Shown one piece after another: positions 35,761 to 45,693 of a stretch of DNA of 64,000 bases. Source of the DNA: Singulisphaera acidiphila DSM 18658. Lineage in GTDB: Bacteria; Planctomycetota; Planctomycetia; Isosphaerales; Isosphaeraceae. The translations under genes were made by a program, and so were the position numbers. Within the stretch, counting starts at the first letter, position 1. Every line of letters begins with the position of its first letter. The stretch lies in NCBI RefSeq assembly GCF_000242455.2, contig NC_019892.1, positions 7,574,744 through 7,638,743 of the forward strand, written 5' to 3'. The notes below the pieces were generated by a model, which was given only the letters and a program-made list of their open reading frames with translations, was not told the origin of the DNA and did not search any database.

Positions 35761-36702
35761 TTGCCAGGCGACCAACGTTTCCCCCGGCCGCTTAGTTCCG
35801 CTGATCTGTTCAAGCTGTTTGCCACTGCTGCAACCGGACCCGTTCACCTCAAGATGACCGGGCCTGACAGAGCCGCCTTGTACCAGATTGCCGCCGGCAC
35901 GGGATTTCGGGCCAATGAGATCCGGTCGTTGACTCCGGAGAACTTCCTGCTAGACCGGGATGATCCGGTCGTCAGAGTGAATGCGGCGTACGCCAAGGAT
36001 CGCAAGGAGGTGGACCAGCCGATCCGTCAGGATCTGGCCTTGCTGCTCAGCAATTGGCTCAAAGGGAAGACCGCCGGCCTCCCCGTGTTCCCGAAGCTCA
36101 CTAAGCATACGAATCTTCTAATTCGAGGGGATCTTGCCCGCGCCGGCATCGCCTATCGCGATTCATCGAAGCTGAAACTCGTCGCGGACTTCCACAGTTT
36201 ACGCCACACGTACGTCACGATGGTGGTCCAGAGCGGTGCGACCGTGAAGGCGTGCCAGACATTGGCGAGGCACAGCACACCGGTCCTGACTATCGGTCGT
36301 TATGCCAAGGCCAGTTCCGAGGAACTTCGAGGGGCGATGGACCGACTACCCAGCACGTTGGATGAGCGAAGTACAGTCAAGACCGGCCCACAGGGGCTTG
36401 CCACTCATTTGCCACTTCCAGGGGACGGATCGGGGCGGGATATGGCGGACGCTGACGCAATCCCTAACGGTGGCGAGCTTCAAGCCCTAGACGAGTGGAA
36501 AGGCTGCAAAGCCTTGAGCGAAGCGGAATTAGACGCCTTGTGTCGGTTACTGGCGGTCACTGACGGAACGGAGGGGGTGGGATTCGAACCCACGGTAGGT
36601 TTGACCCTACTACGGTTTTCAAGACCGTCCCAATCGGCCACTCTGGCACCCCTCCTCGGATCAAACGAGCTTCAAACGATCAGTGACCCACTTCGTCGAT
36701 GA
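35761..36702 (+). pseudogene. tyrosine recombinase (integrase) catalytic-domain remnant
   Basis: The open frame begins at the catalytic domain: KMTGPDRAALYQIAAGTGFR, ANEIRSLTPENF, then a Lys-containing YAKDRKEVDQPI, ADFHSLRHTYVTMVVQSG and LARHSTPVLTIGRYAKAS. All expected active-site residues (Arg, Lys, His-x-x-Arg, His, Tyr) are present. The N-terminal arm-binding/SAM-like domain of about 150 residues is absent and no start codon with a ribosome site is seen, so it is a 5'-truncated fragment. The frame runs on through the antisense of tRNA-Ser, so the last 50 codons are probably not original. Confidence 0.8.
36569..36655 (-). tRNA. tRNA-Ser (TGA)
   Basis: 87-nt class II tRNA: acceptor GGAGGGG/CCCCTCC, anticodon stem ACGGT/ACCGT with loop CTTGAAA (anticodon TGA), a long variable arm, T stem GTGGG/CCCAC with TTCGAAT, discriminator G. 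CCA is not encoded. Its 3' end faces the integrase remnant, the usual orientation for an attachment site. It marks the right border of the accessory region. Confidence 0.96.
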
Positions 36703-37075
36703 TATCTTCCGCGACGTAAATCGGCACGTCAACTGTCACCGCCACGGCAATAGCATCGCTGGGTCGTGAGTCGACCTCGACGATCTCGCCGTTGTGGCGG
36801 ATCCGGAGCTTGGCGAAATAGGTGTGATCACGGAGCTCGCTAATGAATATATCTTGCAGCTCGCCGCTAAGCAACTCGATCGTGTTGGCGAGCAGGTCAT
36901 GGGTCAGGGGACGCGGAACGGGAAGGCCCTTCACGCGGCGGTCGATGCTCGTCGCTTCGAAGATGCCGATGACGATCGGGAAGGTCCGATCCCCCTCGAC
37001 TTCCTTGAGGAAGATGATCTGCTGCTCGTTGTTCTCGTTGATGATGATCCGCGTAAGTTCCATCTGCACGGGCAC
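36680..37075 (-). CDS. bifunctional nuclease (BFN/DUF151) family protein
   Basis: 131 residues, a typical single BFN domain: ELTRIIINENNEQQIIFLKE, then RTFPIVIGIFEATSIDRRVK, RPLTHDLLANTIELLSGELQ and a C-terminal VDSRPSDAIAVAVTVDVPIY. Members have been described with RNase/DNase activity. The conserved DSRPSDAIALA block and length are normal. It lies downstream of valS on the same strand, a few dozen bases before tRNA-Ser. Confidence 0.92.
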   Translation of the reverse strand: MPVQMELTRIIINENNEQQIIFLKEVEGDRTFPIVIGIFEATSIDRRVKGLPVPRPLTHDLLANTIELLSGELQDIFISELRDHTYFAKLRIRHNGEIVEVDSRPSDAIAVAVTVDVPIYVAEDIIDEVGH

Positions 37076-37222
37076 GGCGGTCGTCTCCCCTGGCGCACTT
37101 CTCGCGGGTCCGCCGCATCCGCCTTCGGCGGTTGCGCTTGCCGGTCTGCCCGTCGGTTCACGACGGGCGTTCTTCCATGATAATAAAGAGGGCGGCGGAC
37201 CCCGTCAACGCAGCCATTGGGA

Positions 37223-40027
37223 TCAAGGCTTCGCTTCGGCCTTCGCCAGTAAGGCCGCAACCATCTCGCGCTGAGCGACGAGCTCCGCGTCCTTCGCTCG
37301 CTGTTGCTCGACGACGGCGACCGGCGCCTTGCTGACAAAGGCTTCATTGCCCAGCTTGCTGCGGATCGACGCCAGTTGTCGGTCGATGTCGGACAGGGAC
37401 TTGCGATGGCGCGCGGCCTCGGCCTCCAGGTCGATCACGTCTTCCAGAGGCAGAATAATACGGACGTCGGATCCGACCGCAACCACGCTGCCCGGCGGCT
37501 CCTCGCTCTCGGTGACGATCGTCACCGACTCACACGGTGTGATCGCCCTGAGGAACGGTTCGCCCAGGCGGACCCGAGAGGCGACCCCTTCATTGGCGGC
37601 GACAATGATCGGGTGAATCTTCGCCGCCTTGGGGACATTGTTCTCGGCCAGCAGGTTGCGAATGACGGTGATCGGGCCTTGCCAGTTCTCGACCACGATG
37701 GCCGTGGCCTGTGCGTCGTCCCACGAGTCGGGATAGTTCGGCCAAGGGGCGATGCAAACGCTCTCGGCCGCAGGACCAGGCTCGGGGAGTCCACGGCTGG
37801 GGGCGACCTGGGCGAGCGCCTGCCAGACTTGCTCGGTCACGAACGGCATGATCGGATGGAGCAAGCGGCAGAGGCCGTCAAGGACGGCTGCCACGACCCG
37901 CTGGGCGGTGGGGCGTGACTGCGGGTCACGGAGCCGGCCCTTGGCGAACTCGAGATACCAGTCGCAGAACTCGTTCCAGGTGAAGTCGCGCAGACCCTTA
38001 GTCGCCTCGGCGAAGTGGAACGTCTCCAGGTCACGGGTGGTCGCGTCCTGGACCTCACGCAACCGGCTCAAAATCCAGCGGTCTTCGACGGGGAGCGAGC
38101 GCACGTCGACGCGCTCCGGTTCGTAGCCTTCCAAATTCAAGAGGACGAGGCGGGCGGCATTCCAGAACTTGTTCGGGAACGTTCGTCCCTGTTCGAACCG
38201 CTCCGACGTGTTGACCTGCCGGCCATCGGGCAATTTGGCCTTGTCGACCGGCATCCGCAAATCCTGGGTCTCCGTGGCCGAATAGGCGAGCGTGTACCGC
38301 AGCGCATCGGCACCGTAGAGATCGATGATGTCGACAGGGTCGATGCCGTTGCCGGCCGACTTCGACATCCGCTGCCCTTTGCCGTCCTGGATCACCGGGT
38401 GGATGAAGACGTCCTTGAACGGAACCTCATTGCGATTGAACAGGCCGAACATCACCATCCGGGCCACCCAGAGCGTGATGATGTCGCGGGCGGTCGACAG
38501 CACGTTGGTCGGATAATACTTCGCGAGTTCAGGAGTTTCCTCGGGCCATCCCAGGGTGGAATGCGGCCAGAGGGCGGAGCTGAACCAGGTGTCGAGAACG
38601 TCCGGGTCCTGGCGAAGCTCGAATTGAGGACCGAGAGCATCAGCCGGGAGGTCCGTCTCGGCGCAGATGAGCCAGCCTCCGGCCTCCGCCTTCCGCCACG
38701 AGACGTCGGTACGCCCCGCGAACGCGCGTTCGAGGTCCGCCTCCGTCGCCTCGTCGCAATGCCAGATCGGGATTCGGTGCCCCCACCAGAGCTGCCGGCT
38801 GATGCACCAATCTCGCTTTTCACCCAGCCAGTCGAGATAGCTCTTTGCATAACGCTCGGGATGGATCTTGACCCGGCCCGAGATCACAGCATCCATCGCG
38901 CTCTGGGCAAGGTCGTCCATCCGGACGAACCATTGGTCGGAAAGATAAGGTTCGATCGGAGTCTTGCTCCGATCCGAATAGTTCAGGCGAGTCGCGTAGG
39001 GTTCGGTCTTCTCGAGCAACCCTTGCGCTTCCAGGTCGGCCACCACCCGTTTGCGGACGATCCGCCGGTCGAGGCCGGCGTAGGCGCCTGCGTTCTCGTT
39101 GAACGTACCGTCGGGGTTGAGCAGGTTGATCATCGGCAGGGCGTGCCGAAGGCCGGTCTGATAGTCGTTGGGGTCGTGAGCGGGCGTCACCTTGACACAG
39201 CCGGTGCCGAACTTGGGATCGACGAGCAGGCCGTCGGCGATGATCGGGATTTCGCGACCGGTCAAGGGGAGCGAGACCGATCGACCGATCAGGTGCTGGT
39301 AGCGCGGGTCGTCGGGATGGACGGCCACCGCGGTATCGCCGAGCAAAGTTTCGGGACGGGTCGTCGCGACGTGAAGCGCCTCACCGGTCGTCGAGCCGGC
39401 CACCGGATACCTGATCGTCCAGAGCTGGCCCTTGACGTCCTCGTAGTAGATCTCGTCGTCGGCCACCGCAGTCCGGAGGTGGGCGTCCCAGTTGACCAGC
39501 CGTTTCCCCCGGTAGATCTTGTCGGCCTGGAAGAGCCGGAAGAACGTGACGCGGACGGCCCGGGCACATATTTCATCAAGCGTGAACCGGGTGCGCTCCC
39601 AGTCGCACGAACAGCCCATGAGCCGCAACTGACTCAAAATGCGTTTTTCGTATTCGTCTTTCCAGGCCCAGATTCGTTCGACCAGCGCTTCGCGGCCCAA
39701 GTCATGTCGCGTCTTCTTCTCTTCCTCGAGCAGGCGTCGCTCGACGACGGCCTGCGTGGCGATCCCCGCGTGATCGGTCCCGGGCATCCAGAGGGCGTCA
39801 TACCCTTGCATCCGCTTCCAGCGAATCAAAATATCTTGCAGCGTATTATTGAGCGCATGCCCCAGGTGCAAGGCCCCGGTGACGTTGGGTGGGGGGATGA
39901 CGATCGTATAAGGGGGCTTCTTGCTCGACGGATCGGCGTGGAAGTAACCCTTTTGGAGCCAGAAGTCGTACCAACGGCGCTGGGCGTCTTGCGGGTCGTA
40001 TTGCTTGGGCAGGTCGGCAGTGCTCAT
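37223..40027 (-). CDS. valS: valyl-tRNA synthetase
   Basis: 934-residue class I aminoacyl-tRNA synthetase that charges tRNA-Val. HIGH motif as PPPNVTGALHLGHAL (His 54-His 57). A CP1 editing domain follows (ATTRPETLLGDTAVAVHPDD). The KMSKS motif is present as RMSKS in GQRMSKSAGNGIDPVDI (about residue 555), then the anticodon-binding helices and a C-terminal coiled-coil (RHRKSLSDIDRQLASIRSKL) typical of ValRS. The start at MSTADLPKQYDPQDAQ matches homologues; the longer reading adds 35 unsupported residues. It lies between a DinB-like gene and the BFN gene. Confidence 0.98.
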   Translation of the reverse strand: MSTADLPKQYDPQDAQRRWYDFWLQKGYFHADPSSKKPPYTIVIPPPNVTGALHLGHALNNTLQDILIRWKRMQGYDALWMPGTDHAGIATQAVVERRLLEEEKKTRHDLGREALVERIWAWKDEYEKRILSQLRLMGCSCDWERTRFTLDEICARAVRVTFFRLFQADKIYRGKRLVNWDAHLRTAVADDEIYYEDVKGQLWTIRYPVAGSTTGEALHVATTRPETLLGDTAVAVHPDDPRYQHLIGRSVSLPLTGREIPIIADGLLVDPKFGTGCVKVTPAHDPNDYQTGLRHALPMINLLNPDGTFNENAGAYAGLDRRIVRKRVVADLEAQGLLEKTEPYATRLNYSDRSKTPIEPYLSDQWFVRMDDLAQSAMDAVISGRVKIHPERYAKSYLDWLGEKRDWCISRQLWWGHRIPIWHCDEATEADLERAFAGRTDVSWRKAEAGGWLICAETDLPADALGPQFELRQDPDVLDTWFSSALWPHSTLGWPEETPELAKYYPTNVLSTARDIITLWVARMVMFGLFNRNEVPFKDVFIHPVIQDGKGQRMSKSAGNGIDPVDIIDLYGADALRYTLAYSATETQDLRMPVDKAKLPDGRQVNTSERFEQGRTFPNKFWNAARLVLLNLEGYEPERVDVRSLPVEDRWILSRLREVQDATTRDLETFHFAEATKGLRDFTWNEFCDWYLEFAKGRLRDPQSRPTAQRVVAAVLDGLCRLLHPIMPFVTEQVWQALAQVAPSRGLPEPGPAAESVCIAPWPNYPDSWDDAQATAIVVENWQGPITVIRNLLAENNVPKAAKIHPIIVAANEGVASRVRLGEPFLRAITPCESVTIVTESEEPPGSVVAVGSDVRIILPLEDVIDLEAEAARHRKSLSDIDRQLASIRSKLGNEAFVSKAPVAVVEQQRAKDAELVAQREMVAALLAKAEAKP

Positions 40028-40162
40028 GCGAAGTTCGGGTCCATGATGGGGAACATAAAGGCGAATGAAGGTCGGCCTGAGTGTCCACGATGGCGGTCGT
40101 GAAATCCAGTCGAAGCCCCGGCATTGTTCCACGCGGCCGTTCGAATTGACTGTCTCAGGGGC

Positions 40163-40663
40163 TCACCAACTGGGAGGCTCTTCGGTGTTGTGCCCCAAGG
40201 CCTGGACGAGATAACTCATCTGCCCGATGTGGTTGTTCAAGTGGGCGGTGCAGATCAAGAATAACCCGAACCGCGTCTCAATCGGCATTTGAGCGCCAGC
40301 AGGACTCATCAATCCAGAGGCATCCTGCGCCTGGATCGTTTTCACGGTCATTTCGACCGCCTCGTGAAACCGAGCCAGGATCGCCTCGGCCGGTTCGTGT
40401 CGAGGGTCGCTGAATTCTTGCGGACGATCCCGGACGTAGCCCGTACCGGCAACGATCGAGCCCACAAAATGGTTGAGGTTCCCCGTCAGGTGAAGTACAA
40501 GGTGGCCGACGCTATTGCCGAACGAGAACGGCTTGTCCCAGGTTTTCTCACGCGGCAAGCAACGAACTGCGCGCTCGACCCGAGTCGCAAGATGGCGGAA
40601 ATAACGGACGAACTCGTCGTCGACGACCGTGGCCAGCGTCGGTTCTGAGGCGGAAGCGTCCAT
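40163..40663 (-). CDS. DinB-like four-helix protein
   Basis: 166 residues of the DinB/DUF1572 superfamily, four-helix bundles that often bind a metal through three His and include thiol-dependent transferases. Likely ligands are His in FGNSVGHLVLHLTGNLNHFV and in ICTAHLNNHIGQMSYLVQAL. Start MDASASEP was chosen because the conserved helix FVRYFRHLATRVERAVRCLP follows and the upstream extension would overlap cimA. It begins 28 nt after the cimA stop, so it is probably co-transcribed with it. Confidence 0.85.
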   Translation of the reverse strand: MDASASEPTLATVVDDEFVRYFRHLATRVERAVRCLPREKTWDKPFSFGNSVGHLVLHLTGNLNHFVGSIVAGTGYVRDRPQEFSDPRHEPAEAILARFHEAVEMTVKTIQAQDASGLMSPAGAQMPIETRFGLFLICTAHLNNHIGQMSYLVQALGHNTEEPPSW

Positions 40664-40691
40664 GAGGTCTCCCCGCGTGTCGAGGGTCGGA

Positions 40692-42287
40692 TCAGGTCTG
40701 GGCAAGGGCGACACGAGAGCGAGACGACCTTGCATCCTTGGTGAGCTTGTGATCGAAGGCGTCGATCAAGGCGAGCCAGCTTGCCTCGATCACGTTCTCG
40801 GAGACGCCGACGGTCCCCCAGACCGAATCGTCGTCCTGGCTCTCGATCACGACGCGAACGCGCGCTGCGGTCCCCTCGCGGCCGTTGATCACGCGAACCT
40901 TGTAATCGAAAAGCCGCATTTCCATGAGCCGGGGATAGTGATGCTCGAGCGCTTTTCGGAGTGCCCCGTCGAGAGCATTGACCGGACCGTCCCCTTCGCT
41001 GACCGTATGCTCGATCGCATCGCCGGCTTTCAGCTTCACAGTGGCCTCGGTGACCGCCGCCCCGTCGGGGCGACCCGAAACGCTCACGTGATAACCGAGG
41101 CTGGAGAACCAGGAGGTCTCACGGCCCGCAAGTCGCTCGACCAGGAGGACGAATGACGCTTCGGCGGCCTCGAACTGGTAGCCTTCGTTTTCGAGGTCCT
41201 GTACGCGGTCGAGAACCTTGGTCAACAATGCGGAATCTTGCTCGAGGCCGTACTCTGCCAGCTTCTCGGCGATGTTCGACTTGCCCGAGAGTTCAGACAC
41301 AAGGACTCTGCGCTCGTTGCCGACCAGCGCGGGGTCGATGTGCTCGTAGCTGGCCGCGTTCTTGCGGATGCCGTGGACGTGCATCCCCCCTTTGTGGGCG
41401 AACGCGCTGGTGCCGACGAACGGCTGCCCCGGCCGAAAGTTCATGTTGGCCGTTTCATGAACGTAGCGGGAAACCTCGGTGAGGTGAACCAGGCTACCGG
41501 GCAAAAGGACCTCGTAGCCCTTAAGCTTGAGCGAAAGGTTCGCCACGACGCTACAGAGGTCGACGTTGCCGCACCGTTCGCCGATTCCGTTGATCGTCCC
41601 TTGGACCTGCCTGGCCCCTTGGGCGACCGCGGCCAAGGTGTTGGCCACCGCAAGCTCGCAATCATTGTGGGTGTGAATACCGACGGGCACCTTGATATTC
41701 GCTACAACGTCGGCCACGGCCTTCGAGACCTCGTCCGGCAGGCTGCCACCGTTGGTATCACAGAGCACGAGCCAGGCTGCGCCGGCGTCTGCGGCTGCTT
41801 GGAGAGTCCGAAGCGCGTACTCCGGGTTTTTCTTGTAACCGTCGAAGAAGTGCTCGGCGTCGTAGACGACCTCGGGAGTGTGGGCCGCGCAGAAGGCGAC
41901 GGAGTCGGTGATCATGCTCAGGTTCTCGGCAAGCGAGACCCCGAGAACTTCGAGCACCTGAAAATCCCAACTCTTGCCGACGATCGTCACGGCCGGCATC
42001 GCCACGCCGACGAGCGCCTTCATTCCGATATCATCCTCGGCGGCGACGTCCTTTCTGCGGGTCATCCCGAAGGCCGTAACGCGGGCGTGCTTCAGGTCGA
42101 GGTCGCGAACCGCGCGGAAGTAGGCGGCATCCTTCGGGTTGGAGAGTGGGTAACCCCCTTCAATATAGTCGACACCCAGCAAGTCGAGCTGAGTGGTAAT
42201 CAAAAGCTTGTCCTGGAGCGAGAAGTTGACCCCCTCCCCCTGGCTGCCATCCCGCAACGTCGTATCGTAGATCGCAATCCGCGTCAT
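40692..42287 (-). CDS. cimA: citramalate synthase (CimA-type)
   Basis: 531 residues of the DRE-TIM metallolyase family. CimA condenses pyruvate and acetyl-CoA to (R)-citramalate, a route to 2-oxobutyrate and isoleucine. The catalytic domain opens with [19 protein letters not shown] and includes [19 protein letters not shown] (metal-binding His) and [12 protein letters not shown]. The C-terminal LeuA-type regulatory domain covers about 410-515. Length and the [16 protein letters not shown] form match CimA rather than 2-isopropylmalate or homocitrate synthase, though the three are hard to separate by eye. First gene of a leftward series; 180 bp separate it from a divergent gene. Confidence 0.92.
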   Translation of the reverse strand: MTRIAIYDTTLRDGSQGEGVNFSLQDKLLITTQLDLLGVDYIEGGYPLSNPKDAAYFRAVRDLDLKHARVTAFGMTRRKDVAAEDDIGMKALVGVAMPAVTIVGKSWDFQVLEVLGVSLAENLSMITDSVAFCAAHTPEVVYDAEHFFDGYKKNPEYALRTLQAAADAGAAWLVLCDTNGGSLPDEVSKAVADVVANIKVPVGIHTHNDCELAVANTLAAVAQGARQVQGTINGIGERCGNVDLCSVVANLSLKLKGYEVLLPGSLVHLTEVSRYVHETANMNFRPGQPFVGTSAFAHKGGMHVHGIRKNAASYEHIDPALVGNERRVLVSELSGKSNIAEKLAEYGLEQDSALLTKVLDRVQDLENEGYQFEAAEASFVLLVERLAGRETSWFSSLGYHVSVSGRPDGAAVTEATVKLKAGDAIEHTVSEGDGPVNALDGALRKALEHHYPRLMEMRLFDYKVRVINGREGTAARVRVVIESQDDDSVWGTVGVSENVIEASWLALIDAFDHKLTKDARSSRSRVALAQT

Positions 42288-42468
42288 GACCGACCCTTTT
42301 CGCCGCCCAAATGAGGAGAGAATCTCCCCCTGGTTTCGCCGTCGTTCCGCCAGGTTATGATCTTAGCAGAAAGCCCCCAACTCGCGACACCCAGACACCG
42401 CGTCCCGGCTCAGGTTCACCCAAGGACGGTCCACCCCACCCACAACCCAAGGCCCGAAGAGACTCGCA

Positions 42469-43155
42469 ATGCGCACGATTCCGCAGTTGGTCGATTCCAT
42501 CCATCAAGAAGCGCAGCGCGAACCTTTTCCGATTGACACTCCGATCTACGAAAAGGCCGGCAAGGATCCGTTGCAGCCGATCCTCTTCGCCGGCTCGCTC
42601 ACAGCTCCCCCTTGTGTCTTCGGTCGCGACCTGGGCAAGGACGAGGTCGCCGCCGGCCAACCGCTGATCGGCGCGGGGGGGCGGCTTGTCCGCTCAGGAA
42701 TCTATCAGGCACGCCATGGGGAGCCGCCGCCGAAGTCGGATCGCAACCTGGAGTCGGTCCTCTCCGACGTCCTCTTGACGAACACGGTCCCCTACAAACC
42801 CCCTGGCAATAAAGCGTACACAACGGCGGTCAAGGAACGCTTCCGCCCCTTCGTCGCGGAACTCCTCGCCGTCCACTGGCAAGGAAACCACGTCATCACC
42901 CTCGGGAACGAAGCCTTCCAATGGTTTCTCCCTTACACCAATCCCAGCGCATTCGAGGAGTTCTGGAATCGAGAGGATCGCTACGAAGCCGAAATCGAAT
43001 GCGACCTGACCCTGCCAGGCAAAAACGAGTCGATCCACAAAGCTTTGGTCCTCTTGCCTTTACCTCACCCATCCCCGCTCAACGCGCGATGGTATAAGCG
43101 ATTTCCCGAGTTGCTGGCCAAGCGACTGGAACGTCTGGCGACCCCTCCTGAGTGA
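42469..43155 (+). CDS. uracil-DNA glycosylase superfamily protein
   Basis: 228 residues. Motif 1 is FGRDLGKDEVAAGQPLIGAG, comparable to the GExPGxxEdxxGxPFVG block of family 4/5 enzymes. A middle segment VLLTNTVPYKPPGNKAY corresponds to the xxNxVKCxPPxNR block. The C-terminal catalytic loop is VLLPLPHPSPLNARW, with the typical HPS-P motif. The Cys residues that bind the [4Fe-4S] cluster of family 4 are not evident. It probably excises a damaged base from DNA, but the substrate may not be uracil. Divergent from cimA. Confidence 0.85.
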   Translation: MRTIPQLVDSIHQEAQREPFPIDTPIYEKAGKDPLQPILFAGSLTAPPCVFGRDLGKDEVAAGQPLIGAGGRLVRSGIYQARHGEPPPKSDRNLESVLSDVLLTNTVPYKPPGNKAYTTAVKERFRPFVAELLAVHWQGNHVITLGNEAFQWFLPYTNPSAFEEFWNREDRYEAEIECDLTLPGKNESIHKALVLLPLPHPSPLNARWYKRFPELLAKRLERLATPPE

Positions 43156-43318
43156 AGGATTTACACGCATGGATGAGAGATGACGTGAAGTGCCGCTTGA
43201 TTCTGTAAACGTAACCTGATCGGGACACTCAGGATAAGTCGAGCCCACTTCCCCTAAATAAATCGTTGAAATGAGTCCGAATTCCGATAGGCTTAGGGTT
43301 GCCGATTGCCATACTGAG

Positions 43319-43337
43319 CGTTAAGTTACGTTAACGA
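43319..43337 (+). promoter_or_regulatory. possible BlaI-type operator
   Basis: Direct repeats CGTTAA(G/C) with an internal GTTAAC palindrome lie about 40 bp before the repressor gene's GTG. BlaI-type repressors bind short dyads in their own promoters. The position fits; the sequence is not the classic TACA/TGTA operator, so this is a weak call. Confidence 0.3.
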
Positions 43338-43375
43338 TCATCCCAATCGTACGTCTTACCTGAGGGAGAACCGCC

Positions 43376-43807
43376 GTGCGTAAAGTCCAGATGGTGACTG
43401 ACCGCGAACTGGAGATCCTGAAGATCTTGTGGGCGCGGGAGAAGGCAAGCGTACGAGAGGTCCAGGACGACCTCAACAAGTCGGCGGGGCCGGTCGCCTA
43501 CAGCACCGTGCAAACGCTGCTCAACATCATGGAAGACAAGAAGGGGCTCGTCCGCCATGTTGTCGAGGGGCGTACTTTTATCTACATCCCCAAGAAATCA
43601 TCGGATCGGACGATTCACGAACTAACCAAGCGGTTCGTCGACCGCGTGTTCGATGGAGCGCTCGACCGGGTGATGGTCGCTCTGCTCGATTCTCGGTCGC
43701 CGACCCCGGCGGAGTTCGACCGCCTCCGCGCCATGATTGACGAAGCGGAACGCCAGACGGCCGTGAAGGCCGAGACCGCCGAAGTGGGATCCGTTGAAGA
43801 ATTCTGA
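43376..43807 (+). CDS. BlaI/MecI/CopY-family repressor
   Basis: 143 residues. Winged-helix DNA-binding N-terminus: MVTDRELEILKILWAREKAS, then VREVQDDLNKSAGPVAYSTV, TLLNIMEDKKGLVRHVVEGR and FIYIPKKSS. A C-terminal dimerisation helix follows (TKRFVDRVFDGALDRVMVAL). The GTG start is supported by GAGGGAGA about 8 nt upstream; an ATG five codons later is possible. In known systems the repressor is cleaved when the partner membrane metallopeptidase senses a signal. The partner gene follows 190 bp downstream. Confidence 0.93.
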   Translation: MRKVQMVTDRELEILKILWAREKASVREVQDDLNKSAGPVAYSTVQTLLNIMEDKKGLVRHVVEGRTFIYIPKKSSDRTIHELTKRFVDRVFDGALDRVMVALLDSRSPTPAEFDRLRAMIDEAERQTAVKAETAEVGSVEEF

Positions 43808-43996
43808 AGAGCGAAGCCGGCCGCTCCCGATGCGATTCCTCCGGCCTTCCGCTCCCTCCGACCTGGACGTTCTGCTGTTGAGAGGTGCAGATCCGGCCGT
43901 CGAGAGGTTGGGGTTTACGCTTGCTTCTCGATGGCCGTGTCTCGCTGCTGACTTTGATCGGACTCCGTGTTTCTCGCGATTCGAGAGGCCAACTTC

Positions 43997-45493
43997 ATGG
44001 CCCACTGGATCGATCGACTGGGTGAATTGCTCCTTGACTCATCCCTTGCGGCCACGGCTCTGCTGAGCTTAGTCGCCTTGGCGATGATCGGCTGCCGTCA
44101 ACCCGTGCGCCGGATCTGCCTGGCTCGCGCGGCCATCCTCAGCGTTTTGGCACTGATTCCACTGGTGATTTTTGCTCCATTTCCCCGGATCTCTTTGAAT
44201 CGGGTCGCGCACCAATCGGGCCTTCTCTCCCACCCGATCTTCGCCTCTCACCTTCGCCATCTTTCGAATGAGACGAAGGCTCCCACTCCCGCCCCCGGTT
44301 CGGGTCTCACGCCCTCGGCTCCGGACGCCCCCCGCCCCCTTCACATGCTGATCGGGCCACCGCCGCGTTGGTTGATCGTCGCTTATCTGGTTGGGACGGC
44401 CTCCGCCCTTGCCTGGCTGCTACTGGGACACTGGGGATTGAGTTGGCTCACATCACGTTCCGATGAGGTCACACCACTTTCGGCCGAGCTCTACAACCGC
44501 TTGCCGGTCCAGGGGCACCGGCCTCGCCTTCGGGTCAGCGCCCGGGTCCGCCGCCCCGCACTCGTGGGCTTATACCGCCAGACGATCCTGATCCCGGTGG
44601 TCCTCGACCTGCCTGAGTCTGCCGACAAGCTGCGATTGAGCCTCTTGCACGAACTGGCCCACACCGAACGAAAGGACTCTTGGTTCGGCTTAGCCAGCAG
44701 CCTCGCCCAAGCGTTCTGGTTCTTCATTCCGCCACTCTGGTGGATCCGGGCGCAGATGCGGCTCGATCAAGAGTTCATGGCCGACCGTGGAGCGGCCCGG
44801 GCCTACGGTCCATTCCAATCCTACGCAGCCAGCCTTGTGAAAATCGCCAGCGGCGAGGGCGATACGGAGTTGAAATCCACTGGAGTACCGCAACAAACCA
44901 CCCCGCAAGTGACCAACACCTCGGCTCTCTTTCAGCGCGTGCTAATGCTCGTTCAATGCCCCTTCTCGCTCGAATCTCACCCCCCGCGCTGGTGGGCCTA
45001 TACGCTACCAAGTCTCATCCTGCTCGGAACGATGGTCGCCTCGTGCTTGACCCTTCGGATTTCCGACCTGACCACTTCCTCCAAGCTTCCTCCCAAGGCA
45101 ACCACCCCAAGAAGCCACTCCTTTCGGATGTCGCACTTGGTCGCAAATCCATCGTCGCAATCCCCGGTAGGGTTTCCCCTGGTGTATGACTTGCCCCTCC
45201 CCCTTCCCAGGTCGTTCGATCTGAGCGTGGACGTCTGGGGCGATGAAGACACGCTTCCCCTGACGAAAGTGGTGGGAATTCGACTGCACCCACCGGGATT
45301 GCGTGCCGGGTCCCCTTCGGCTCCGATGGGCTGGCATCGCGTCCAGATCCGCCGCATGGCCGACGAAATCACCGTGGACCTCGATCAACTCCCCCTCCCC
45401 ACGAGCACCGACCAGGAGACGACGCCCTCGCTCACCTTCGAAAGCCCTGCGGGGTATCCGGTCCATTTCCGAAACCTTCTTCTGACCTGGTAA
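43997..45493 (+). CDS. BlaR1-like M56 membrane metallopeptidase
   Basis: 498 residues. Membrane helices at the N-terminus (LLLDSSLAATALLSLVALAM; AAILSVLALIPLVIFAPF), a further pair around WLIVAYLVGTASALAWLLLG, and one near residue 340 (TLPSLILLGTMVASCLTLRI). The zinc site is LLHELAHTERKDSWFG (HExxH, about residue 218), with downstream acidic LDQEFMADRGAARAYGP as third ligand. The C-terminal extracytoplasmic part (about 150 residues) is short, Pro/Ser-rich and lacks the penicillin-binding SxxK module of BlaR1, so it probably senses something else. Start at MAHWIDRL, where similarity to the family begins. Confidence 0.88.
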   Translation: MAHWIDRLGELLLDSSLAATALLSLVALAMIGCRQPVRRICLARAAILSVLALIPLVIFAPFPRISLNRVAHQSGLLSHPIFASHLRHLSNETKAPTPAPGSGLTPSAPDAPRPLHMLIGPPPRWLIVAYLVGTASALAWLLLGHWGLSWLTSRSDEVTPLSAELYNRLPVQGHRPRLRVSARVRRPALVGLYRQTILIPVVLDLPESADKLRLSLLHELAHTERKDSWFGLASSLAQAFWFFIPPLWWIRAQMRLDQEFMADRGAARAYGPFQSYAASLVKIASGEGDTELKSTGVPQQTTPQVTNTSALFQRVLMLVQCPFSLESHPPRWWAYTLPSLILLGTMVASCLTLRISDLTTSSKLPPKATTPRSHSFRMSHLVANPSSQSPVGFPLVYDLPLPLPRSFDLSVDVWGDEDTLPLTKVVGIRLHPPGLRAGSPSAPMGWHRVQIRRMADEITVDLDQLPLPTSTDQETTPSLTFESPAGYPVHFRNLLLTW

Positions 45494-45693
45494 GAACTTC
45501 GCGACCGCGTCCCTGCCAAAACGACAGCGTCCTGATTCTCCTGCCACTTTGACCCGATCGGTCCTTCGGTTTTGGCACCCACGCTCGGCTCGGGGAGAGG
45601 GTCCAAATCCAGTCGAATCAGACCCATCAAACGCAACTTCTTCCCAGGCATTGGCTAACGTCACCCCAAATTGGCAGTCCACGGAAAAAGGGG

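Noticed and set aside
15000-36000. CRISPR array or restriction-modification system
   Set aside because: No regularly spaced repeats and no methyltransferase, nuclease or Cas motifs were seen.
36550-36702. C-terminal part of the integrase remnant (GVGFEPTVG region)
   Set aside because: It is the antisense of tRNA-Ser translated by chance, a common annotation artefact.
38015-40102. 695-codon rightward frame opposite valS
   Set aside because: Exactly antisense to valS, whose HIGH/KMSKS motifs are clear; caused by high-G+C codon bias.
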